Positions 36,781 through 46,279 of a stretch of 64,000 nt of DNA are shown here, one piece after another. The notes beneath the pieces are model-generated. The model was not told the DNA's origin. It saw only the letters and a list, made by a program, of their open reading frames with translations, and did not search any database. The stretch is taken from NCBI GenBank assembly GCA_041320695.1, contig JBGGOQ010000003.1, forward strand, positions 186,001 to 250,000, written 5' to 3'. How positions within the stretch are numbered: position 1 is the first letter of the stretch; each line of letters starts with the position of its first letter. The stretch comes from Caldicellulosiruptoraceae bacterium PP1. GTDB taxonomy: Bacteria; Bacillota; Thermoanaerobacteria; Caldicellulosiruptorales; Caldicellulosiruptoraceae. The position numbers were made by a program, and so were the translations under genes.

Positions 36781-38142
36781 TTAAATATCATAACTATACT
36801 CTCTTATAGTATACCTAACTTTACCAGAATTTGTTACAGGTATATTTTCTACATATTCTATTTTTATATCAATATCTTTAAATCTTTCCTTTATTATTGA
36901 AACATAATCTTCTACTTCTTTTTCATCAAAATTCTCCGCCTTCACAATTTTTAATGTCATACTTTCTGGTGAATGTTGAATTATCTGATATTGATAAACC
37001 CCTTTCATCTCTCTTGCATAAATATTAAAGAAATGGCTATCAAACTGCTCACCTGTCTTAGTCAAAAAGAATTCATCATCTCTACCATCTATCTCTTTCA
37101 ATATTGGGGTTTCAATACCGCAGGAGCATTTACTGTTTGAAAATGTAACAACATCGCCTAATACATATCTTAATCTAGGCATTATGTAGTTATGCAAATC
37201 TGTAACAACAATTAAACCTTGTTCCAAATCTTTTTTTTCTTTTTTTGTATCTTTATCAATTATTTCATAAAAAGCATTTAAGATATTAAGATGCATTTTA
37301 TTATTTTTGCACTGAAAAGCTAAAATACCAGCATCTCTTGCTCCATATTCATTTATAACTGGACAATCAAATGCCTTTTCGATTAACTCTCTTTGATGGC
37401 CATAAAGGTTTTCAGCTGTTGTAACAACACCTTTTAATTTGAAGCTAAATCTTTTATTATTTTCAAGCATTAGTTTGGCAAACTGATATATGTAAGAAGG
37501 ATAACCATAGATATATAATGGCTTAAATCTATTAATCTTTTCAAAATACATATTAAATGTTTCTTTATTTATATCCCATGCAGGTATAATAATTCTATTT
37601 TTAAGAAGTAATTCCTTATAAAATTTTTTTTTGTTGTTTAGTGTATTTTTAACATCATTTTGTGATGCCCATATCATAACACTTCTATCGCCTATTTTTA
37701 TACCAAAACGACTTAGACCTTGCCATCTTGCTGCTTCATACCATTCAACAGTTTCTCTATCCATATAGAAATTTACTGGTTCTCCTGTTGAACCGCCTGT
37801 TTTATTAGGAATTGCATTTTTTGGGTCAATATTTTTTGCCATATACAAATTTTTATTCTTGTTGAATTCTTTTTTGGTTAGAATTGGAAACTTTGATAAG
37901 GCTTCATAAGGATTTTTTTCTATGTTGTCTTTAAGATACTTTAAATGCTCATATGCACGCACATTCTCAATACAATGTAACAGTAGCTTTTTTAATTCTT
38001 CCTCCTGTTTTTTCTTAATAAATTGATAATCTTTCTTTTCCATTGATTTTAAAAATTTCATTTTCTTTCGGATTGTATTTCCTTTTACAATTTCCATATA
38101 TGGAAATACAAGATTTCTTATCGCAAATGCTATTAAATCCAT
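36781..38142 (-). CDS. CapK/PaaK-like adenylate-forming ligase
   Basis: A 453 aa protein of the phenylacetate-CoA ligase/CapK family. The ATP-binding loop NKTGGSTGEPVNFYMD (near residue 112), an INEYGARDAG motif and the C-terminal GDVVTFSNSKC...DGRDDEFF segment are typical. True PaaK is usually near phenylacetate genes; here none are present, so an acyl- or sugar-linked adenylation in cell-surface chemistry is as likely. ATG with GGGGTGG upstream. It stands alone. Confidence 0.8.
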   Translation of the reverse strand: MDLIAFAIRNLVFPYMEIVKGNTIRKKMKFLKSMEKKDYQFIKKKQEEELKKLLLHCIENVRAYEHLKYLKDNIEKNPYEALSKFPILTKKEFNKNKNLYMAKNIDPKNAIPNKTGGSTGEPVNFYMDRETVEWYEAARWQGLSRFGIKIGDRSVMIWASQNDVKNTLNNKKKFYKELLLKNRIIIPAWDINKETFNMYFEKINRFKPLYIYGYPSYIYQFAKLMLENNKRFSFKLKGVVTTAENLYGHQRELIEKAFDCPVINEYGARDAGILAFQCKNNKMHLNILNAFYEIIDKDTKKEKKDLEQGLIVVTDLHNYIMPRLRYVLGDVVTFSNSKCSCGIETPILKEIDGRDDEFFLTKTGEQFDSHFFNIYAREMKGVYQYQIIQHSPESMTLKIVKAENFDEKEVEDYVSIIKERFKDIDIKIEYVENIPVTNSGKVRYTIREYSYDI

Positions 38143-38198
38143 TTTACCACCCCTTAAATTATACTCCCCCTTTATAAATTATATCATAATTTTTACAA

Positions 38199-38235
38199 TA
38201 AAAAAAGCTGCCCCTTTTTAGAGCAGCTTTTTTTA
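38199..38235. terminator. Terminator of argS (bidirectional shape)
   Basis: AAAAAAGCTGC / GCAGCTTTTTT stem with an 11-base loop. On the minus strand it follows argS by about 6 bases and ends in Ts; the plus strand shape is symmetrical. Confidence 0.9.
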
Positions 38236-38241
38236 TACTTT

Positions 38242-39927
38242 TTACATCCTCTCAGGAGCTTCAACACCAAGAAGGTCAAGTAGATTTTTTGTTACAATTC
38301 GCACACACTCCACAAGTGAAAGCCTTGTTTGCATAAGTGCTTCATCTTCAACCTTTACTTTACATGCATTATAGAATGAATGAAAGTTAGAAGCTAAATC
38401 AAGAAGATATCTTGTAATTCTACTTACCTCAAGATTTTTTGCAGCAATTAAAACCTCTTCAGGAAGTTCTATAAGTTTTTTAAGTAAATCAATCTCCTCT
38501 TCTTGTGTTAATAGCTGTGGATTTATCTTGTCTTTATTAAACTCTATTCCCTCTTCTTTTAATGCTCTTAGTATACCATTTGTCCTTGCATGAGCATACT
38601 GAACATAGAATACGGGATTGTCTGTTGTTTGTTTCACAACCAAATCAAGATCTATTTCAACATGGGTATCTGCTGACTTTGTATTGAACATAAACCTTGC
38701 AGCATCTTTACCTATCTCATCAATCAAATCAATTAAAGTTATTGCCTTACCAGTTCTTTTTGACATTCTAACAACTTCTTTCCCTCTAACCAATCGAACT
38801 AGCTGCATAATAAGTATAATTAGCCTATCCGGGTCAATTCCTAATGCCTTCATAGCTGCTTTCATTCTTGGTATATGTCCATGATGGTCAGCACCCCAGA
38901 TATCTATGACAATATCAAAGTTTCTTTCAACAAATTTATTCCTATGATAAGCAATATCTGCAGCAAAGTATGTTGGTATACCATTGTTTCTAATTAATAC
39001 CTCATCTTTAAGCTGTGGATCTAATTTTGAGGCTGCAAACCAAACAGCACCTTCTTTTTCATATGTGTAACCATTCTTTGAAAGTAGGTCAATTGTTTCT
39101 TTAACTTGGTTGCTACTATGCAGGCTACTTTCATAGAACCATACATCATACTCTATTCCATATCTTCTTAAATGTTCTTTCATTATACTAATATTTTTGT
39201 TAAGTGCATAATCAACTAATTTCTGTCTTCTTTGATCTGATGATAAGTCTTTTAAATCATCGCCATATATATCAAGATATTCTTTTACTCTTTCAATAAT
39301 GTCTTCACCATGGTACGAATCTTCCGGCATCTCTATATCTTGTCCAATAAGCTGTAAATATCTACATTCTAAAGAAAGACCAAACTTTTCTATTTGGTTT
39401 CCTGCATCATTTACATAAAATTCCTTAGTAACATCATACCCTGCATACTTTAGTAAGTTAGCAAGGCAATCCCCTAAAGCACCACCACGAGCATTACCCA
39501 TATGCATAGGACCTGTTGGGTTTGCTGATATAAATTCAACCATAACCCTTTTATTGTTGCCATAATCAATCTTTCCATAGTTTGTTGGGTTATCTAAAAT
39601 AGCATTTATCACTTTATAAGCCCAGTCTTTCTTCATTTTGAAATTGATGAAACCAGGCCCAGCAATTTCAATTGTTTCAATCAATGAGTTAGATTTATCT
39701 ATATTATTTACAATCTCTGTTGCAATTTCTCTTGGATTTCTTTTTAAGATTCGTGTAAGTTCCATTGCAATATTTGTTGCAAAATCACCATGAGATTTTT
39801 CTTTTGGTTTTTCAATCATTATTTCAGGTATATTTTCAAGATTAAATACACCACTGTCAATACATTTTTTCAGAGATTCCTCTATTTTATTTATTATCTC
39901 ATCCTTTGCTAATTTGTATAAATTCAA
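38242..39927 (-). CDS. argS: Arginyl-tRNA synthetase ArgS
   Basis: ArgS (561 aa), class I. The HIGH motif appears as ANPTGPMHMGNARGG (near residue 125), and the KMSKS-like site as VVRMSKRTGKAI. The C-terminal anticodon domain (DALM) is complete and ends GVEAPERM. The TTG start overlaps the end of the DUF1934 gene and follows AGGTG. No T-box leader precedes it; the genes are translationally coupled. Confidence 0.96.
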   Translation of the reverse strand: MNLYKLAKDEIINKIEESLKKCIDSGVFNLENIPEIMIEKPKEKSHGDFATNIAMELTRILKRNPREIATEIVNNIDKSNSLIETIEIAGPGFINFKMKKDWAYKVINAILDNPTNYGKIDYGNNKRVMVEFISANPTGPMHMGNARGGALGDCLANLLKYAGYDVTKEFYVNDAGNQIEKFGLSLECRYLQLIGQDIEMPEDSYHGEDIIERVKEYLDIYGDDLKDLSSDQRRQKLVDYALNKNISIMKEHLRRYGIEYDVWFYESSLHSSNQVKETIDLLSKNGYTYEKEGAVWFAASKLDPQLKDEVLIRNNGIPTYFAADIAYHRNKFVERNFDIVIDIWGADHHGHIPRMKAAMKALGIDPDRLIILIMQLVRLVRGKEVVRMSKRTGKAITLIDLIDEIGKDAARFMFNTKSADTHVEIDLDLVVKQTTDNPVFYVQYAHARTNGILRALKEEGIEFNKDKINPQLLTQEEEIDLLKKLIELPEEVLIAAKNLEVSRITRYLLDLASNFHSFYNACKVKVEDEALMQTRLSLVECVRIVTKNLLDLLGVEAPERM

Positions 39928-40361
39928 TTCTTTGCACCTACTTTCTTTATCTCAAGATAAAAATCATTATTTGACATTTGACTAGCATCAAAGTCAATAG
40001 AGTATTCGACAAAAACAATGCCACCATTATCATTTAAATCAACTTGCATCTTCTTTGTATAAACACCTACTGTAATTACACCTTCATCGGTTGAATACAT
40101 TGAAACATGTCTTTTACCTGGTTCAAAAACAAGTGTTGAACTAATATCTCCAAATCTTATCAATGTAACAAAATCATTTTGAATTTTAAATGTTGTTGTT
40201 GTGCCATTAAGTCCTGTAAGTTCACTTTCTTTATACGTTATATAATATGTCTTTCCTTTTTTATAATATTTACCTTCTGTAAAAAATTCAATCTTATTTT
40301 GATAGTCCATTAAAGGATACTCTTGCGTACCTGTCACCTTAATTAACGCGTCCTGTTTCAT
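39924..40361 (-). CDS. DUF1934 beta-barrel protein
   Basis: This 145 aa protein matches DUF1934 (YwiB-like, lipocalin-like fold): KVTGTQEYP at the start, KGKTYYITYKESELTGLNGT in the middle, and the end VEYSIDFDASQMSNNDFYLEI. Its function is unknown. DUF1934 genes are commonly placed immediately before argS, as here, with a 4-base overlap. Confidence 0.9.
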   Translation of the reverse strand: MKQDALIKVTGTQEYPLMDYQNKIEFFTEGKYYKKGKTYYITYKESELTGLNGTTTTFKIQNDFVTLIRFGDISSTLVFEPGKRHVSMYSTDEGVITVGVYTKKMQVDLNDNGGIVFVEYSIDFDASQMSNNDFYLEIKKVGAKN

Positions 40362-40376
40362 TGGTTCACCTCAAAA

Positions 40377-41177
40377 TCAATATTTCTCTATGTCAATCTT
40401 TTCCTCACATTTTATTTTCTCATTCAAAAATATGGAAGCAACTGACTCAAACTTCTTTAAATTATCACTTGCAAAGAAGTGATAATAAGGTTCTTTTTTA
40501 TCTGAAAGCATATCTCTTTCTGATAAAAGCTTAAAAGCTTTTTTTGCAGTTTCATAAGCTGGATTTATTAATGTAACATTTGGCAATACCCTTTTTATTA
40601 CTTCCTGTAGAAATGGATAATGAGTGCATCCTAACACCAAAGTATCAATACCTGTATCAAAAAATTCCTTAAGATATTCTTTAGCAACTAAATATGTTAT
40701 CTCATTATCTATCCAACCTTCTTCCACTAAAGGAACAAATAATGGGCAAGCTTTTGAATAAACTGTAATAGAACTATCAAATTCCTTTATCTTCCTTTCA
40801 AAAGAACCACTTGAAATTGTTCCTTCAGTACCGATAACACCAATCCTTTTTGACTTAGTAGCCTCAGCAGCTGCTTTTGCACCAGGTTCAATAACGCCAA
40901 TTAATGGTATGTCAAATTCGTTTTTAAGCGTTTCATAAGTAAATGCTGATGCTGTATTACAAGCAATTATTACTATCTTCACATTTTTAGATAACAAAAA
41001 TCTTGTATTTTGTATTGAGAATTTTGTAACAGTTTCTTTTGATTTGCTACCATAAGGTATTCTTGCTGTATCTCCAAAATATATAATATCCTCATTTGGC
41101 ATAATATTAACAACTTCTTTAAAAACAGTAAGTCCTCCAAGCCCTGAGTCAAATATTCCAATAGGTCTTAAGTCCAT
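40377..41177 (-). CDS. murI: Glutamate racemase MurI
   Basis: MurI (266 aa) supplies D-glutamate for peptidoglycan. The two catalytic cysteines are in IIACNTASAF and LGCTHYPFLQEV. The start GIFDSGLGGLTVFKEV is diagnostic. It lies 4 bases after ddl, giving a short cell-wall operon ddl-murI-DUF1934-argS. Confidence 0.97.
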   Translation of the reverse strand: MDLRPIGIFDSGLGGLTVFKEVVNIMPNEDIIYFGDTARIPYGSKSKETVTKFSIQNTRFLLSKNVKIVIIACNTASAFTYETLKNEFDIPLIGVIEPGAKAAAEATKSKRIGVIGTEGTISSGSFERKIKEFDSSITVYSKACPLFVPLVEEGWIDNEITYLVAKEYLKEFFDTGIDTLVLGCTHYPFLQEVIKRVLPNVTLINPAYETAKKAFKLLSERDMLSDKKEPYYHFFASDNLKKFESVASIFLNEKIKCEEKIDIEKY

Positions 41178-41181
41178 TTAT

Positions 41182-42276
41182 TTATCCCTCTTTACTATAT
41201 TTTAACCTTTGCTTTTGGTTGTGTCTTTCAATTGCTATTTCAATTAGTCTATCTAATAGTTCACTATATGAAAGTCCTACATTTTCCCAAAGCTTGGGGT
41301 ACATTGATATACTTGTAAATCCAGGGATTGTGTTTATCTCATTAAAATATATTTTTTCAGTGTTTTTTTCTATAAAAAAGTCAACCCTTGCCATACCGCT
41401 ACAATCAAGCATTTTAAATAACTTTACTGCTAATTTTTGAATTTCATCAACAATATGTTCTGAAACCTTTGCAGGAATTACTAGTATTGAGTTATTATCT
41501 ATATATTTTGCTTCATAATCATAAAATTCCCTAGAAGGAATTATTTCGCCAATTGTTGATGCAATTGGATCATTTAATCCCAATACTGAACACTCAACCT
41601 CTCGACAGTCAATAAATTCTTCTATTACAATCTTTGTGTCATACATGAAGGCCATTGCAATACCTTCAATTAGTTCTATTCTATTATGAGCTTTTGTAAT
41701 TCCTACAGAAGAACCACCATTTGAGGGTTTTATGAAGCATGGATAAGAAAACTCACTTTCTATTCTTCTTATCCAAAGTTCTTGTTCTTTTTCATATTCA
41801 AAGCTATTCAAAACCATAAAATGCCCTTGTGGAATACCTTCAATTAAGGCTAATTTTTTTGTAAAGGCCTTATCCATGCAAACTGCAGATGACAAAACTC
41901 CACAACCAACATACGGTACTCCTGCAAGTTCTAATAACCCCTGTATTGTTCCATCTTCGCCATTCACACCGTGAAGAACAGGGAAAACACAATCAATATC
42001 AATATAGGTAATATCTGAATCTTTTATTTTTAAAAGAGCTTTCTTTGTTTTATCAGGAGTAATTATGCATTCTACTCCCATATTAAACCATTTATCATTT
42101 AGGTCTTCTATTTTACCGGTATATAATAGCCATTTGCCTTCTTTTGTAATACCAACCGGTATTATTTCATATTTTTCTTTGTCAAGATTTTCAATAACTG
42201 ATTTTGCAGAAATTATTGAAACTTCATGTTCTGTAGAAACTCCACCAAATAGTACTGCTATATTCAATTTATTCAT
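41182..42276 (-). CDS. ddl: D-alanine--D-alanine ligase Ddl
   Basis: Ddl (364 aa) makes the D-Ala-D-Ala dipeptide with ATP. The start [20 protein letters not shown], the ATP-grasp segment [17 protein letters not shown], and ARVDFFIE...[12 protein letters not shown] near the end mark the active site. Length and the long N-terminal insert match the VanA/DdlA-like branch. First gene of the cell-wall operon. Confidence 0.96.
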   Translation of the reverse strand: MNKLNIAVLFGGVSTEHEVSIISAKSVIENLDKEKYEIIPVGITKEGKWLLYTGKIEDLNDKWFNMGVECIITPDKTKKALLKIKDSDITYIDIDCVFPVLHGVNGEDGTIQGLLELAGVPYVGCGVLSSAVCMDKAFTKKLALIEGIPQGHFMVLNSFEYEKEQELWIRRIESEFSYPCFIKPSNGGSSVGITKAHNRIELIEGIAMAFMYDTKIVIEEFIDCREVECSVLGLNDPIASTIGEIIPSREFYDYEAKYIDNNSILVIPAKVSEHIVDEIQKLAVKLFKMLDCSGMARVDFFIEKNTEKIYFNEINTIPGFTSISMYPKLWENVGLSYSELLDRLIEIAIERHNQKQRLKYSKEG

Positions 42277-42407
42277 TAAATTCTAAACCTCCAAAAAATC
42301 TTTTTGTATGATATATATTATTTATATCATTTTTTATTACAATATTTTCATTATATTATATTTACCATATTATAATATACATTATATAAAATATAAATGC
42401 AAATTAC

Positions 42408-42438
42408 TGAAAAAAGCTGTGAAAAAACATCACAGCTT
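42408..42438 (-). terminator. Terminator of sigH
   Basis: AAGCTGTGA / TCACAGCTT stem, loop 7 bases, then TTTTC on the minus strand; it overlaps the sigH stop codon. Confidence 0.88.
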
Positions 42439-43057
42439 ATATGTATTTTTCTATTTTTCTTTTAACCCTCTGAAGAGCATTGTCAATAGATTTTATATCT
42501 TTATTCATCTCATCTGCAATTTCTTGGTATGATTTCCCTTCCAGATAAAGCCTTAATACTTCATATTCTAGAGGGCTTAAACTTCTAGTAATAATATTCA
42601 TCATCATATCTATCTTCTCTCTATTTATCATAAGTTCCTCAGGATCTGTTATAACATTGCTTGAAAGTGTATCCAAAATAGTTCGTTCTTCATTATCATC
42701 ATAAACAGGCTTATTTAGTGAAATATATGTATTAAGGGGAATATGCTTTTGGCGACTTGCCGTTTTAATTGCAGTTATTACTTGCCGTGTTATGCATATC
42801 TCAGCAAACAGCCTAAAATGCGGATATTTATCAATGTCAAAATCTCTAATTGCTTTAAATAAACCAATCATACCTTCCTGATAAATATCTTCTTTGTCAG
42901 CACCAATTAAGAAATACATTCTACATTTTGCTTTTACAAAGTTTTGATATCTTGAGATAAGTTCATCAGTAGCCTCTTTACAACCTTCTTTTGATAGTTT
43001 TACTAATTCTTCATCAGAAAGTTTAATAATATTTTGAGTGCTGTTTTGAGTAGACAA
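42437..43057 (-). CDS. sigH: Sporulation sigma factor SigH
   Basis: SigH (206 aa) directs early sporulation and stationary-phase genes. Region 2 reads EDIYQEGMIGLFKAIRDFD, followed by the -10 recognition helix FAEICITRQVITAIKTASRQ; region 4 has SPLEYEVLRLYLEGKSYQEIAD. The start is TTG 43057 with AAGGGGGC seven bases upstream. Position after rlmB and yacP matches the conserved gene order. Confidence 0.95.
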   Translation of the reverse strand: MSTQNSTQNIIKLSDEELVKLSKEGCKEATDELISRYQNFVKAKCRMYFLIGADKEDIYQEGMIGLFKAIRDFDIDKYPHFRLFAEICITRQVITAIKTASRQKHIPLNTYISLNKPVYDDNEERTILDTLSSNVITDPEELMINREKIDMMMNIITRSLSPLEYEVLRLYLEGKSYQEIADEMNKDIKSIDNALQRVKRKIEKYI

Positions 43058-43141
43058 GGCAAATGCCCCCTTAAGTGTAATAAGGATATAATTGTCATAT
43101 TGATAGCTTTATGCTAATTATACAATATTAGCTTAACATAA

Positions 43142-43651
43142 TCAATCAGAGTCTACTTTTCCTCTTAATTTATCTAAGATTTTTAATATTCTTTCGTCAA
43201 GCTGGTCTTCTACCTTGTTAGAATAAATCTTCATTTCCTGTATTCTCTTTAGTTCTTTTCTGGCTTTTTCAACCTCTAATTTAAACTGTCTTGCAGGCAT
43301 TCTTGTTGCACCACTTCCAAGTATTATAAGCTGTTCTAAGTAGTCTGACGTGACAACAACAATATTCTCATTCTTTGCATTTTCATATACATATCTTTCG
43401 ATAAAGCTATCTGCTGTTTCTCCTTCTTTTGTAAAAATTACCTCTACTCCATTTATCATTTCAGATTTTAATAAAGCACCTTTAACTTGGTGAGCATCAA
43501 ACACAACAGTTATTTTATATTTTTTAAAGCCTTGATAATCAGCCAATATATCAATAAGCTTTTTACGGGCACTGTCAAGGTCCTCTAAAGCAATTTCTTT
43601 TAAATCTTCCCATGCATTTAATATGTTATATCCATCAATAATAAGATGCAA
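43142..43651 (-). CDS. yacP: NYN-domain RNase-like protein YacP (Rae1 family)
   Basis: The protein (169 aa) has the NYN/PIN-like fold: HLIIDGYNILNAW at the start, DSARKKLIDILADYQ, VVFDAHQVKGA, and VTSDYLEQLIILGSGA. The acidic active-site residues (Asp5-type in IIDGYN; FDAH; SD) are kept. In B. subtilis, Rae1 cleaves mRNA on the ribosome. The start is TTG, with GAGGGG upstream. It lies between rlmB and sigH. Confidence 0.92.
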   Translation of the reverse strand: MHLIIDGYNILNAWEDLKEIALEDLDSARKKLIDILADYQGFKKYKITVVFDAHQVKGALLKSEMINGVEVIFTKEGETADSFIERYVYENAKNENIVVVTSDYLEQLIILGSGATRMPARQFKLEVEKARKELKRIQEMKIYSNKVEDQLDERILKILDKLRGKVDSD

Positions 43652-43663
43652 TTTTATACCCCT

Positions 43664-44395
43664 CTACAAACTTCTTTGCCTTAGAATTTCAGAAAAGATT
43701 ATCCCTGCAGCTACAGAAGCATTAAAAGAATTCAAGGTACCTTTTTGTGGTATTTTAATTAAAAAATCTGCCCCTTCTTTTATAAGCCTTGAAATGCCCT
43801 TACCTTCACTACCAATTATTATCCCAACAGAGCCTTTAAAATCAGTTTTGTATATAGTATTTTTAGCATTAATATCAGAAGCATAAATCCAGATATTTTT
43901 TTGTTTCAATTCATCAATAGTTCTTCTTAAGTTTGTAACTCTTGCAATTTTTACATATTCAAGAGCACCTGCTGAAGATTTTTCAACAATAGGAGTAATA
44001 GGACAGGAATTTCTCTTTTCAATAACTATCCCATGGGCTCCTGTCAAATATGCCGAACGAATGATTGCTCCATAATTTTGCGGATCTGTTATACCATCAA
44101 GTAAAACAATAAATGGAGATTCATTTTTCTTTTTTGCTTCATTAATTATATCTTCAACCTCTACATATTCAAAATCCTGGCTTATTGCAATAATCCCTTG
44201 AGAATTCTTGGTTTTTTGCATTTTTTCTATCTTTGTTCTATCAACAAATTTATAAACTATTCCTCTTTCTTTACAAAGGTTTATTATCTCAAGTGTCTGC
44301 TTATCCTTTTGGTTGTTTGCAATATATATATCAGATATATTTTGTCTACTTAATATAGCCTCTTTGACTGGATTTTTCCCTTCAATATATCTCAC
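43664..44395 (-). CDS. rlmB: 23S rRNA Gm2251-type methyltransferase RlmB (SpoU/TrmH family)
   Basis: This SPOUT methyltransferase (243 aa) has an N-terminal L30e-like substrate domain (YIEGKNPVKEAIL) and the knotted catalytic domain: VLLDGITDPQNYGAIIRSAYLTGAHG, then IIGSEGKGIS and LNSFNASVAAGI. GTG 44395 is preferred: GGGGAG lies nine bases upstream and the family starts at RYIEG. The longer upstream frame overlaps thyX and is probably noise. Confidence 0.92.
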   Translation of the reverse strand: MRYIEGKNPVKEAILSRQNISDIYIANNQKDKQTLEIINLCKERGIVYKFVDRTKIEKMQKTKNSQGIIAISQDFEYVEVEDIINEAKKKNESPFIVLLDGITDPQNYGAIIRSAYLTGAHGIVIEKRNSCPITPIVEKSSAGALEYVKIARVTNLRRTIDELKQKNIWIYASDINAKNTIYKTDFKGSVGIIIGSEGKGISRLIKEGADFLIKIPQKGTLNSFNASVAAGIIFSEILRQRSL

Positions 44396-44411
44396 TTTGT
44401 TTATCTCCCCT

Positions 44412-45173
44412 TTATTTGTATTTTTCTTGAACTTCTTTGAATTTCCCACATGTAAACTTTCCTTCTGGGCAGTATCCAAGCCTTATACATTTTGGCCCTG
44501 CTGTCTTAAAAACTGTTGGTGCTATTTTTCTAACTTCTTTTAATATCTTATCAGCTACATCTCTAATCTCCCACTGTGCCCTATTGCAACATCTTTCCTC
44601 AAAAAAATGAAGTAATTCCCTTGCGTTCATTGTCATTACAATCTTTGTTTCACACGCATTTGGTAAAATGTATCTTGCGTCCTCAATTGCCATTTTCTCA
44701 GCTTTTTGTTTTGCTTCTTTCTCAGTAAGTCCTTCATTTATTAACTTTTTAGTAATCTTTTCTTGTAGCTTAGTTGATAAATCTTGATAAACCTCTGCTA
44801 TCTTATTCATTGTATTAATATATATATCATTTAACTCCTCATCTTCATTTATACTTGGAGGAGTAATGTATTGAAACTCCTGCAAGTTTACATATCTTTG
44901 TGATTGTTGCGAATATGATGCAATTCTATGCCTTACAAGTTGGTGTGTGAAACTTCTGCTAACTCCTTCAATACCTATAGAAAATGATATATGTTCCAGT
45001 GGTGACTGATGACCAACTTCAACAAGAAAATTTAAAAGCTTGTTAGCCTTTTCATAATCCATATTTTCAAATAAATTTTCTATATCAGATTTTGAGTAAC
45101 ATAATCTTGCAGCAGCTGCAACAAGCTTCTCTGGTTCAGGTGTATGTGATAAAATATATACTTTACTTTCCAT
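44412..45173 (-). CDS. thyX: FAD-dependent thymidylate synthase ThyX
   Basis: ThyX (253 aa) makes dTMP with FAD and methylene-THF. The signature RHRIASYSQQSQRY (RHRxxSxxxxSxR) binds FAD and dUMP. The C-terminal part has the catalytic and structural CCNRAQWEIRDVADKI. ATG 45173 follows GGAGG. It is upstream of rlmB, a common clostridial arrangement. Confidence 0.96.
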   Translation of the reverse strand: MESKVYILSHTPEPEKLVAAAARLCYSKSDIENLFENMDYEKANKLLNFLVEVGHQSPLEHISFSIGIEGVSRSFTHQLVRHRIASYSQQSQRYVNLQEFQYITPPSINEDEELNDIYINTMNKIAEVYQDLSTKLQEKITKKLINEGLTEKEAKQKAEKMAIEDARYILPNACETKIVMTMNARELLHFFEERCCNRAQWEIRDVADKILKEVRKIAPTVFKTAGPKCIRLGYCPEGKFTCGKFKEVQEKYK

Positions 45174-45274
45174 GTTATCCTCCATTTTCTTCTATTGCAT
45201 TTTAATTGTTCATGATTACTATCAAAAAATGTGTTAAAATAATTTTATCATAAAAGGAGGTTTAAATAAAAATA

Positions 45275-46279
45275 ATGGCAAAAATATTTTTATCTAAAGA
45301 ACATGTTGATTATGTGGTTATTTCTCACAACTTTATAGCAAACCAAATGCCTTTTGCTAATGGTGAGTTTGTCAAAGTATTTATTTATTTGAAATACTTA
45401 CTTAGTACTTCTGCAAATGATATAGATATAAGTAAGATAGCTAAGGATTTAAACCTTCTTGAAAGTGACATACTTAAGGCAATAGATTTTTGGGCAGAAA
45501 AAAATCAAATTTCTATTGAAAAGGATCAAGATGGAAATATATCAGTTTTATTTTCTGAATCAGTAAAAGAAAACATAACTGAAAAACAAGAAGTTACTCC
45601 TCCAGTATATTCAACAGAGGATATTGAAAGATTTTATGAAACTGATAATAACTTTAAATTTCTTGTAAGCTATGCCGAAAATCAATACTGTAAAAGATTT
45701 AATAAAAACGATATCGACATTTTGTTAGAAATATATGATTGGTTAAAGCTACCTATCCCAGTTATTGTTGTTTTAATTAATTATTTGACAATAAATAGAA
45801 ATAATAAAAGCTTAAAATATCTTGAACAAGTTGCTATATCATGGAAAGAAATGAATATAAATACTGCTGAAAAAGCTGAAGAATACATCAAATCACAAGA
45901 AGATAAATCAAAAGTCAAGAAATTAGTTCTTCAAAATCTCGGTATTTATAATAGAATGCCAACAAAGGTTGAAAATGAAATGATGGATAAATGGATAAAT
46001 GAATGGAAATTTTCACCTGAGGTTATACTATATGCATGTAATTACACAAAAAATATAAATAATCCGACAGTTAATTACATAAATGGTATTCTTAAAAAAT
46101 GGTATGAAGAAGGGCTTAAGGATATTGATACAATACAAAACTATGAAAAGGAAACAAAAAAAGAAAAAAGCAAAAATGTAAAATCAAATAATTCTAAGTC
46201 TTCTCAGCAAAGAGATCCGAGTGAATACGCTGAACTTGAAGACCTTTTCAAAAAGGTAGTTAGAGGGAATGGTAAATGA
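45275..46279 (+). CDS. dnaD: DnaD-domain replication initiation protein
   Basis: The protein (334 aa) has an N-terminal winged-helix-like region (residues 30-100) and a C-terminal DnaD/DnaB2 domain pair. Segments such as ILLEIYDWLKLPIPVIVVLI and a later WINEWKFSPEVILYACNYT mark the domains. It is expected to help load the helicase at oriC. Its stop overlaps the dnaC start by 4 bases. Confidence 0.88.
   Translation: MAKIFLSKEHVDYVVISHNFIANQMPFANGEFVKVFIYLKYLLSTSANDIDISKIAKDLNLLESDILKAIDFWAEKNQISIEKDQDGNISVLFSESVKENITEKQEVTPPVYSTEDIERFYETDNNFKFLVSYAENQYCKRFNKNDIDILLEIYDWLKLPIPVIVVLINYLTINRNNKSLKYLEQVAISWKEMNINTAEKAEEYIKSQEDKSKVKKLVLQNLGIYNRMPTKVENEMMDKWINEWKFSPEVILYACNYTKNINNPTVNYINGILKKWYEEGLKDIDTIQNYEKETKKEKSKNVKSNNSKSSQQRDPSEYAELEDLFKKVVRGNGK

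Noticed and set aside
44396-44479. Longer RlmB start inside thyX
   Set aside because: It would overlap thyX in another frame and lacks family similarity; the GTG at 44395 has a good ribosome site.
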